Source: Candidatus Dadabacteria bacterium | GTDB taxonomy: Bacteria; Desulfobacterota_D; UBA1144; Nemesobacterales; Nemesobacteraceae | Length of the DNA stretch: 64,000 nucleotides | NCBI GenBank assembly: GCA_951812735.1 | Contig: OX638332.1 | Location: forward strand, 938,732-1,002,731 | Direction of reading: 5' to 3' | In this document: one piece after another, positions 28,040 to 35,585 of the stretch | How the letters are laid out: each line of letters starts with the position of its first letter | How positions within the stretch are numbered: position 1 is the stretch's first letter | The notes under the pieces: generated by a model | Database searches by the model: none | Told to the model about the DNA's origin: nothing | The model's input: the letters and a program-made list of their open reading frames with translations, nothing else | Program-made: the position numbers and the translations under genes

Positions 28040-28780
28040 GTTGACAGGTATTCCAAGTTCCTTCATCACAAGCTTCATATCTTCCCAGACGGGTTTTTTA
28101 AAAGACGGGTTCCGCAGAAGCGCGGCTGGGTGGTACGTAATCATAAGCTTTGAATTTCCGTACTGATGGAAAGTGCCTCTTAACTGCCCCATCTTGAAGT
28201 TTTTAAGCTTGAGCATCAATCCGGTAGCGACGCTTCCGAGGGAAACTATGATCTCGGGATTTATGCTTTCTATCTGTTTCATAAGAAACGGCTCGCAGCT
28301 TGCCACCTCGTCAGGTTCCGGATTTCTGTTTTTCGGAGGACGACATTTTACCACGTTGCATATGTATACGTCCTTTCTCTCAAGCTTCATCGCCTGGATT
28401 ATCTTCGTAAGCAGCTGCCCGGCTCTTCCGACAAAGGGCCTTCCCTGAATGTCCTCGTCTCTTCCCGGACCCTCGCCGACAAACACCAGTCTCGCCTTGG
28501 GATTGCCCTCGCCGAACACTATGCTCTTTCTCGTCTCGCAGAGACGACACCTAGTGCAATCCCCAAGCTCCTCCCTTATCTCGGAAAGCGTCTGGACCGC
28601 CGATGAACCGTGCGAATCCCTGCGATCAGGGGAAAGGGCGGTTCCGTTTTTCTCCGTGTCCGCTATCTCAGTCCCTCCAGCTGCAAGCCCCGCCGGCAAC
28701 TCCCCTATCCCTATTTCCTTGCAGAAACGAAGATAGTTCTCAAGCGCCCGCGCCGTCTCGTAAAATTCATTGGAACTCAT
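28034..28780 (-). CDS. udg: Uracil-DNA glycosylase, family 4 (Fe-S type)
   Basis: 248 residues. A variable N-terminal part of about 70 residues precedes the glycosylase domain. The Fe-S Cys pairs (CTRCRLC at about 90, further Cys in NVVKCRPP and ASCEPF) and motifs GEGPGRDEDIQGRPFVGRAG and MITYHPAALLR are those of family 4 enzymes. It removes uracil from DNA to start base excision repair. The stop codon TGA overlaps the first bases of the tRNA-Arg gene on the same strand, so the two are probably on one transcript and RNase P cleaves at the end of the coding region. Confidence 0.92.
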   Translation of the reverse strand: MSSNEFYETARALENYLRFCKEIGIGELPAGLAAGGTEIADTEKNGTALSPDRRDSHGSSAVQTLSEIREELGDCTRCRLCETRKSIVFGEGNPKARLVFVGEGPGRDEDIQGRPFVGRAGQLLTKIIQAMKLERKDVYICNVVKCRPPKNRNPEPDEVASCEPFLMKQIESINPEIIVSLGSVATGLMLKLKNFKMGQLRGTFHQYGNSKLMITYHPAALLRNPSFKKPVWEDMKLVMKELGIPVNG

Positions 28781-28933
28781 TGCTCGCCGGGAAGAAAGTT
28801 TAACACAAACGGCGTTAGGTGGCGAAAGAGTTTGAAAGCAAAGAGGCTTTTAATTAGAATAAAATTGCGCTTATAAAAACCTTAGACCTAAATCCGAAAG
28901 GCGCTTTCCCCTCGAAATGGAAAAAAGGAGAAT

Positions 28934-30220
28934 TATATACTTTGTTGCCTGTCTATCGCATTGGGTATAATATACTGCAATGACTAAAGAAATACGTTCA
29001 GTAGAGTTCGTTGTACTGCCTACAAGCAGGACCAAAGCAAGGCAGATGTTTCAGATAGCCGGGGCTTGCAGATTCGTCTGGAACCATTTCAGAGAAAAGA
29101 ATCTCGGAGACTACCAGAATTTCAAGAATGGAAAAGGAACGCAGCCACCTGTCAGTTTTTTCAGCCTCGGAGTGGAGTTCAGTAAACTGAGGCATGAGAC
29201 AGACTGGCTACGAAAACTACCCGCCCATCCGGTCAGGTACACCCTCAAGCATTTCGCAGATGCCCTAAAGCAGGCAATGCAGGGCAAGAAAGGTTTTCCG
29301 AAGCCAAGAAGCAGAAGGCAAACCATCCCCAGCTTCACGCTTCCCAGCGAGGAGAATTTCGGTATAAAGAAGCTGAACGAAAAATACAGTCTCCTTCGTA
29401 TCCCCTTGGTCGGCTGGGTGAAACTTACCCGCAGGGGAGGTAATCCTTATGAGGACAACGTACCGAAGCAAGTAGTGCTTCGCCATGACGGACGGAGATG
29501 GAGGGCTTTTGTCTTCTACGAGGTTGAAGTGGAAGAAAAGCTGGACGACGGCAAGGTTCTTGGCGTTGACATGAATGTACGCCAGATCGCCACTTCGGAC
29601 GGACATTTCTACTTTCTGCCCGATTTGAGGAGGAAGGAAGCAAGGCGGAAAAAGTATCAGAGAAGGATGGCGCGACAGGTAAAAAGCTCAAACAGGCGGA
29701 AAGATACAAAAAAGAAACTTGCGAAAGTGAGCAGGAAGATCGTCAACATACGCAAGAACTGGGTTCACCAAACTACCAAAGAAGTTGCAGACAGATATGG
29801 AATCGTGGTGGTCGAGAATCTGAACGTTAAAGTAATGACAGCCTCCGCTAAGGGAACAGTCGAGAATCCAGGGAAAAACGTAAGGCAGAAAGCGAGACTT
29901 AACAAGGGAGTGCTTGATACAGCTTTCGGTGAAATAAGAAAAAAACTGGAATACAAGTGCGGGAGGCTGATAGAAGTGAATCCCGCATACACAAGTCAGA
30001 CATGTTCCGAATGCGGACATGCGGATGAAGAGAACCGTAAAACCCAAGCACGGTTCCAATGTGTAAGTTGCGGCTTTGCGTCCAACGCGGACACGAACGC
30101 GGCAATGAACATAAGGCGTCTGGGAATGGCGCGACTGCACGGGGAGGGTTCTGGTATTAGTACAGCCCCTGCGAACCGTGAAATTGATGCGAGGCTGCCC
30201 AATGGGCAACAAAGTATATA
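28934..30220 (+). mobile_element. TnpB-only element of IS200/IS605 type bounded by a perfect 16-bp inverted repeat
   Basis: TATATACTTTGTTGCC at 28934-28949 is repeated in inverted orientation at 30205-30220. Inside it CATTGGG occurs on both sides too (with 9 extra bases on the left). Between them lies one tnpB gene and no Y1 transposase. Classical IS605 ends carry hairpins but not matching inverted repeats, so the boundaries are uncertain. A small hairpin GCCC-AAT-GGGC (30197-30207) sits near the right end. The right repeat is also the first codons of leuS. Confidence 0.6.
28942..28971 (+). promoter_or_regulatory. Promoter of tnpB
   Basis: TTGTTG (28942-28947), an 18-base spacer and a perfect TATAAT (28966-28971). 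The ATG is 8 bases after the -10 box, so the transcript would be leaderless. The -35 box lies inside the left inverted repeat. Confidence 0.5.
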
Positions 30221-30221
30221 G
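28980..30221 (+). CDS. tnpB: RNA-guided endonuclease TnpB (OrfB of IS200/IS605)
   Basis: 413 residues. The three RuvC catalytic acids are present: Asp197 in VLGVDMNVRQ, Glu279 in VVVENLNVK and Asp371 in SNADTNAAMNI. The zinc ribbon has CSECGHADE and CVSCGFASN. The N-terminal helix-turn-helix-like part (CRFVWNHFREKN) is typical. TnpB cuts DNA guided by an omega-RNA made from the 3' end of its own gene and the right end of the element. With all motifs intact it may be active. Its last 20 bases overlap the first codons of leuS, so the guide region would be drawn from leuS sequence. Confidence 0.92.
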   Translation: MTKEIRSVEFVVLPTSRTKARQMFQIAGACRFVWNHFREKNLGDYQNFKNGKGTQPPVSFFSLGVEFSKLRHETDWLRKLPAHPVRYTLKHFADALKQAMQGKKGFPKPRSRRQTIPSFTLPSEENFGIKKLNEKYSLLRIPLVGWVKLTRRGGNPYEDNVPKQVVLRHDGRRWRAFVFYEVEVEEKLDDGKVLGVDMNVRQIATSDGHFYFLPDLRRKEARRKKYQRRMARQVKSSNRRKDTKKKLAKVSRKIVNIRKNWVHQTTKEVADRYGIVVVENLNVKVMTASAKGTVENPGKNVRQKARLNKGVLDTAFGEIRKKLEYKCGRLIEVNPAYTSQTCSECGHADEENRKTQARFQCVSCGFASNADTNAAMNIRRLGMARLHGEGSGISTAPANREIDARLPNGQQSI

Positions 30222-32679
30222 TTCCCAAAAAGAGTACAAACCGCAGGAAATCGAGAAAAAATGGCAGGATTTCTGGGCGGAAAAAGACACCTACAAGGTC
30301 TCCGAAGACGCACCCGGGGAAAAATACTATGTCCTTGAAATGTTTCCCTATCCGTCGGGGAGAATCCACATGGGGCACGTTAGAAACTACACGATCGGAG
30401 ACGTTGCCTCGAGATTCAAAAAAGCTAGGGGCTTTAACGTTCTTCACCCCATCGGATGGGACGCCTTCGGTCTTCCCGCGGAAAACGCGGCGATACAAAA
30501 CGCCATACATCCCTCGACCTGGACGCGGGCCAACATAGAGCAGATGAAACAGCAGCTCATGCGCCTTGGGTTCAGCTACGACTGGAGCAGGGAAATCGCG
30601 ACATGCGACGTTGAATATTACCGCTGGGAACAGTGGCTTTTCACAAGACTTCACCGCGAGGGGCTGGCGTACAGAAAGACCTCCGTTGTAAACTGGGACC
30701 CGGTTGACCAGACGGTGCTCGCAAACGAACAGGTAATTGACGGAAAGGGATGGCGCTCAGGGGCGGTTGTCGAGAAAAAGGAAATACCGCAGTGGTTCCT
30801 TAGGGTAAGCGACTACTCCGAGGAACTGCTGAGCGAACTTGAGAAAATGCAAGGGTGGCCCGACGCCGTTAAAACCATGCAGAAAAACTGGATAGGAAAA
30901 TCCGATGGAGTCGAGGCCGACTTCCCCGTGGACGGTGGAAAAGATGTCTTGAAGATATTTACCACACGCCCGGACACGATCATGGGAGTAACCTATCTGG
31001 CTCTGGCTCCCGAACACCCACTTACAGGAGAGGTAGCGAAGAAAAATTCCGAGGTCGCCGATTTTATCGCTCAGTGCCGAAAAGCTCCGGTTTCCGAGGC
31101 GGAGGTTGAGACCATGGAAAAAAGCGGTGTTCCGCTTGGGATAGACGCCATACATCCGATAAGCGAGGAGAAAATACCCGTATGGACCGCGAACTTCGTC
31201 CTCATGAGCTATGGAACTGGAGCGGTTATGAGCGTCCCCGCACACGACCAGAGGGACTGGGAATTTGCAAAACAATACAGCCTTCCCATAAAACAGGTGA
31301 TTTTCCCCGGCGACGGAAGCACTTTTGACATCGAAAAAGAAGCGTTTACCGAGAAAGGGGCTCTCGGAGATTCGGGATGGCTCTCGGGACTAACCTCGCA
31401 GGAAGCCTTCGGGAAAATAGCCGAATATCTCCGGGAAAAGTCGGCTGGAGGGGCAAAAACCAACTACCGTCTTCGTGACTGGGGAATTTCAAGGCAGCGC
31501 TATTGGGGAGCACCGATACCTATAGTCTACTGCGAGCGGTGCGGGGAGGTTCCGGTCCCGGACTCCGATCTTCCAGTGGAACTCCCGCTTGAAATAGATA
31601 TTGACGGGGAGCGCATCCCGGCTCTCTCCGCAATCGAAAGCTTCATCGCCACCAGCTGCCCCGCCTGCAAAGGACCCGCAAGAAGGGAAACCGACACGAT
31701 GGATACGTTTGTCGAATCGTCCTGGTACTTTCTTAGATACGCATCTCCCGATTTCAAAGACGGTATGTTTGAGCCCGGAAAAGCCTCTTACTGGCTTCCG
31801 GTGAATCAGTACATAGGCGGAATAGAGCACGCCATACTCCACCTCCTTTACTCAAGGTTCTTCACGAAGGTGCTCCGCGATATCGGCGTTTTCGAACTCG
31901 ACGAACCGTTTGCGAACCTTCTTACCCAGGGGATGGTGGTAAAAGACGGGGCGAAAATGTCAAAGTCTCTTGGGAACACGGTGGATCCAGACGACATGAT
32001 AGTTCGCTACGGGGCCGATACCGTGAGGATGTTCATGCTTTTTGCCGCTCCCGTGGAAAAAGATCTTGAATGGAGCGAGCAGGGAGTAAACGGAATGTTC
32101 AGGTTTCTGGGCAGGGTCTGGCGTTTTGCGGTCGGGTTTTTTGCCGAGCCGAAAGATGAAGAGCAAATCCGGGAACTCCAAGCGGAGGGAAAAACGGCTG
32201 TGCTCACCGCCGCCACCAACCGGACAATCAAGAAAGTCACAGAAGACATAGAGAGCTTCAAGTTTAACACTGCGATTTCGGCAATAATGGAGCTTTTCAA
32301 TGAACTCAGCGCGCTTTGGAAGGAGAAAAGCGTGGGAAGTGAGCACGCCCGAGAGACGCTGCTCGCTGTGGCGAGGCTTATCTACCCGATGGCTCCTCAT
32401 TTCGCGGAAGAACTCTGGGAACTTTCAGGAGAAAGCGGGAACCTAGTTAACAAGGAATGGATAAAGTGGGACGAGGGTGCTTTTGAGAGTGCGGAAATAA
32501 CCATACCGGTAAGGGTTAACTCGAGGGTCAGAAACCAGATATCCCTGAGCCCGGACGCAGACGAGGAAACCGCAAGGAAAATCGCCCTCTCCGACAGCCG
32601 GGTAAAGGAGTATATAGCGGGGCGGAAAATAAAAAACTTCGTCTACGTGCCGAAAAGACTCGTGGATATAAGAGTTTAG
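30202..32679 (+). CDS. leuS: Leucyl-tRNA synthetase
   Basis: 825 residues from ATG 30202; GAGG lies 7 bases upstream. An in-frame GTG at 30178 is also open. The family body begins at about residue 11 (KEYKPQEIEKKWQ), so the first ten or so residues (MGNKVYSSQ) are probably supplied by the TnpB element end. HMGH is at 56-59 (HIGH motif), the editing CP1 domain at about 220-400 with TTRPDTIMGVTY, and KMSKS near 585. A C-terminal anticodon-binding domain follows. It charges tRNA-Leu. A deoxyhypusine-synthase-like gene starts 16 bp downstream. Confidence 0.96.
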   Translation: MGNKVYSSQKEYKPQEIEKKWQDFWAEKDTYKVSEDAPGEKYYVLEMFPYPSGRIHMGHVRNYTIGDVASRFKKARGFNVLHPIGWDAFGLPAENAAIQNAIHPSTWTRANIEQMKQQLMRLGFSYDWSREIATCDVEYYRWEQWLFTRLHREGLAYRKTSVVNWDPVDQTVLANEQVIDGKGWRSGAVVEKKEIPQWFLRVSDYSEELLSELEKMQGWPDAVKTMQKNWIGKSDGVEADFPVDGGKDVLKIFTTRPDTIMGVTYLALAPEHPLTGEVAKKNSEVADFIAQCRKAPVSEAEVETMEKSGVPLGIDAIHPISEEKIPVWTANFVLMSYGTGAVMSVPAHDQRDWEFAKQYSLPIKQVIFPGDGSTFDIEKEAFTEKGALGDSGWLSGLTSQEAFGKIAEYLREKSAGGAKTNYRLRDWGISRQRYWGAPIPIVYCERCGEVPVPDSDLPVELPLEIDIDGERIPALSAIESFIATSCPACKGPARRETDTMDTFVESSWYFLRYASPDFKDGMFEPGKASYWLPVNQYIGGIEHAILHLLYSRFFTKVLRDIGVFELDEPFANLLTQGMVVKDGAKMSKSLGNTVDPDDMIVRYGADTVRMFMLFAAPVEKDLEWSEQGVNGMFRFLGRVWRFAVGFFAEPKDEEQIRELQAEGKTAVLTAATNRTIKKVTEDIESFKFNTAISAIMELFNELSALWKEKSVGSEHARETLLAVARLIYPMAPHFAEELWELSGESGNLVNKEWIKWDEGAFESAEITIPVRVNSRVRNQISLSPDADEETARKIALSDSRVKEYIAGRKIKNFVYVPKRLVDIRV

Positions 32680-32695
32680 GAAGGAGAGAAAAAAC

Positions 32696-33763
32696 GTGGA
32701 GCAAGACTCAGGTTATTTAGGAAAAAAGGTAAAAGCAATAGAGGTCTCTCCCGGAAAGCCGATCTCGAGGCTACTTGAAGAAATGGCGGGGACGGGATTT
32801 CAAGGCAAAAACCTGGGCAGGGTCGCGGATGTTTTCTGCAGGATGGTGGAAGCTGAGGATCTCACGATTTTCTTCGGCTACGCGGGTTCTCTTTCCACCA
32901 CGGGGCAGTGGAAAATAATAAACTGGCTCATTGAAAACAGATACATAGACGTTCTTATCCCAACCGGCGCGAACATCTCCGAGGACATAGTGGAGGCTAT
33001 GGGATTTTCGTACTGGCAGGGAACCTCGAACGAAGATGACGCGAAGCTTTTTTCCGAGGGAATAAACCGCTACTACGATGTTTACGGAACCGAACCCGAC
33101 TACCTTGAGATGACTGAACTTCTGGCCGAATTCATAATGACCCTTGATAAATCTCAAACCTATTCCTCAAGGAAATTCCTCAAAAGATGCGGACAGTGGC
33201 TCGACAAGAAAAACATAAACTGCATTGTGGCAACAGCCGCGAGAAACGAAGTTCCCATTTTCTGCCCCGCCATAGCTGACAGCCCTTACGGAGACGCGGC
33301 GCTTATCGCAGAAAGCAGGGGGCACCATCTCACGATCGACGCCATACAGGACTATGTGGAATTTATGAGTATGGGCGAGAGCGTAATTGACACCGGAGTT
33401 GTTTACATAGGCGGCGGAGTACCGAAAGACTTTATTCAGCTTTTTGCCGTCACAGGCGACCTTCTTTACGAAGACAGGAAGATTCCGGGAAGAGCGGCCG
33501 GGCTTAACCGCAAGGGGACGGGGGAGCAGGAAACCTACTATCCCCATAAATACGCGATCCAGATTACAACCGATTCCCCCCAGTGGGGAGGACTATCGGG
33601 ATGCACCTTTGAAGAGGCGGTTTCATGGGGAAAGGAAAACCCCGAAGGCGACCTGGTTCAGTGCTACTGCGACGCCACAATAGCTCTTCCCATAGTTTCC
33701 CACGCTCTTTCGGAAAAAACACAGGTAAAAAGGAAAGGAACTGTTTTAAAATTTGACGATTAA
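32696..33763 (+). CDS. Deoxyhypusine synthase-like protein
   Basis: 355 residues; GTG start with an AGGAAGGAG site. The NAD-binding region IFFGYAGSLSTTGQWKII and LIPTGANISEDIVEAMG match the deoxyhypusine synthase fold, and the EAVSWGK motif near residue 310 keeps the active-site Lys that accepts the aminobutyl group. Bacteria lack eIF5A, the substrate of the eukaryotic and archaeal enzyme. Bacterial members have been linked to polyamine formation such as homospermidine. No polyamine genes lie nearby. It is co-transcribed with leuS. Confidence 0.85.
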   Translation: MEQDSGYLGKKVKAIEVSPGKPISRLLEEMAGTGFQGKNLGRVADVFCRMVEAEDLTIFFGYAGSLSTTGQWKIINWLIENRYIDVLIPTGANISEDIVEAMGFSYWQGTSNEDDAKLFSEGINRYYDVYGTEPDYLEMTELLAEFIMTLDKSQTYSSRKFLKRCGQWLDKKNINCIVATAARNEVPIFCPAIADSPYGDAALIAESRGHHLTIDAIQDYVEFMSMGESVIDTGVVYIGGGVPKDFIQLFAVTGDLLYEDRKIPGRAAGLNRKGTGEQETYYPHKYAIQITTDSPQWGGLSGCTFEEAVSWGKENPEGDLVQCYCDATIALPIVSHALSEKTQVKRKGTVLKFDD

Positions 33764-33987
33764 CCCGCTTTTCTCGCAGAATATAATCAGGATATTTTTG
33801 GGAGTTAGATTTTGCTTGAACTGATTATTAAACATCATGATTTGACCTGTTTAACCAGAAAAGTCTTAGCGTCTTCAGCATAATCGAGCGGCTGAAAATA
33901 TATAAGGTCAAATCGTAAGTTTAAATCCCCGATATATTAGCTCTGATCATCTGCAAGGTTTCGCGCCGACGGAATTTGAAAAATTTC
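33764..33987. other. AT-rich intergenic region left of the insertion sequence
   Basis: 224 bp without a convincing gene. It holds GATTTGACC (33839-33847) and its inverted copy GGTCAAATC (33907-33915). The core TAAGGTCAAAT (33903-33913) recurs inverted just before the porin gene (35556-35566). The 5 bases ATTTC at 33983-33987 are the left target duplication of the insertion sequence. Confidence 0.4.
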
Positions 33988-35374
33988 TGTTAATAGCAAA
34001 CGGAATTGTCCGCTTTTATAGCACGCGGGTTGTCCGCTTTTGCTTTGTTCACTTCAGCCTCGCAGGGCGTAGCCCGAAGAGGGTGAAGTGAAACTTCGGG
34101 AACCCCTTATCCGGGTTCTCGGTCTGCTTTTCCCTCCTTTGTTTTTTAATCTGCCTTCACTGTCATATCTGCCCAGCCTGCGCTTCCCATGGTATACCGA
34201 CATGCTCCCGTCACAATACTCATGCACAACTACCCTGGCCCTCACAAAATGATAACGATCCTTAACCGGCGGGATCTGCAAACTCATTCCCCTGTACCTC
34301 ACGCAGTTGTCATTGCCCACCACCCTCCGATGCTTCAAACACAGTATGTCCTCAAGGTTGGCATCGAGAAGTGGCACAAACGCTTCTTCAGGCTCCGCCG
34401 CAGCCACCATGAAACGCCTGTTGAAATCCTCTATGAAACTGTTCTCCAAAAAACTGTTCGCCTCTCCCATCTCCACATATACCACGCTCACGCAGTTCTG
34501 CGGGCAATCTCCCCTGCAAGGTCCCGAACATCCTCTCGCTGCGCCCACGGGCCTCAGGGGAGTATCCCGGTATCATCAAAATGCCCAACTCCGCCATCGC
34601 TCGCCCAAACTGCGTGGGGTTCTCCTTGTCCACCCTCTCTCCAGCCACCGGAGTGCTCCAGTAGTGAGGACTCCTGTCACTGTAAAAACTTGTGAATATA
34701 CCCCTGCTCTCCAACACTTCCCTTACACCTCTCATGCTGCTCCAGGTTCCTTCCTCCGAAACAAAGAAAGCACTGTATATCTCCCCGGTGGCGTCGTCCA
34801 TGGTCACCACAAGGTCCCATACCTCCTCGGGAACCCACCTGTGAGTGCTTGCGTCCTGGTGTATCATCTCCCCAGCCTGCCCCCGCCGCTCCCTGCGCTC
34901 CCGGTGCACTCCCCCGCCGCGGGGCCTCCTAGCCACTCCCCCAGAGTAAAGAGTCCTCTTCACCCAGTTGTAGCAGCGACGGCCTCCATGGTGCTCTTTA
35001 TACGCCTCGTAGAAGTGAGCCACGTTGCGCTGGGGGTAAAGAGTCTTGTATAACTCCACCACCTCCGAGACCTCCTCCTGCGGGGCACGGTTGTGGGAGA
35101 GCGCTCCCAGTCGGCGATCCAAAAGCCCACGCATCCCTTGGTTGCTGTAACGGACTGTGTAACGACGAAACGTTCTCTCCCCTATACCGAGCTGCTCTGC
35201 CGCCTCTGCCTGTGTCACCTTCTTCTCCTTCCATCTCCGGTATACCCTCTCGAACTGGTTCATCCTGACTCTTTGCAGAAACCTCGTCTGGTCCATGGGT
35301 ATCTCCTCCTGTGGAGAAGATAAATCCAGATAATCCCTCTACTGCAAGACCGGACAGATGGCGTGCTATTAACA
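33988..35374 (-). mobile_element. ISNCY-like insertion sequence, complete ends, 1387 bp
   Basis: Terminal inverted repeats begin TGTTAATAGCA on the left (33988) and end TGCTATTAACA on the right (35374), with a second matching block TGTCCG about 7-8 bases inside. The target duplication ATTTC flanks both sides (33983-33987, 35375-35379). TTGTCCGCTTTT occurs twice near the left end and may be a transposase-binding site. One transposase gene fills the element but is frameshifted. It sits about 200 bp upstream of the porin gene. Confidence 0.75.
34054..35296 (-). pseudogene. ISNCY-like DDE transposase with +1 frameshift
   Basis: The N-terminal part (35296 down to about 34480) has a helix-turn-helix (VTQAEAAEQLGIGERTFRRY), then the DDE core with MIHQDASTHRW, TMDDATGEIYSAFF and RSERMFGTLQGRLP (catalytic Glu). 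After the ELRERGI residues the family sequence continues in another frame (VEMGEANSFLENSFIEDFN, then VVGNDNCVRYRGMSLQIP) down to 34054. The shift lies near 34474-34480 and amounts to one extra base. Either the gene is dead or it uses programmed +1 frameshifting; no typical slippery run is seen. Full length would be about 414 residues. Confidence 0.8.
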
Positions 35375-35585
35375 ATTTCTTTAAAAACATCCGATGTTTG
35401 TGATAGAATAAGGATTGTTTATGTGGATGAACCTTATGGATTGATTACAGTACTGGGTTCAATAGACCTAACTGCTGTTATCTCCAAACGATTTTCAAAG
35501 CCACTAGAGGATATTTTGTCTGGAAGAATTGGGTATATTTTAACTAAGTGAACGTATTTGACCTTACGATAAAAGGAGGAGGAAA

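Noticed and set aside
35363-35551. A 62-residue open frame between the insertion sequence and the porin
   Set aside because: Its start codon lies in the IS end, a TGA closes the frame when the IS is removed, there is no ribosome-binding site, and I recognise no domain.
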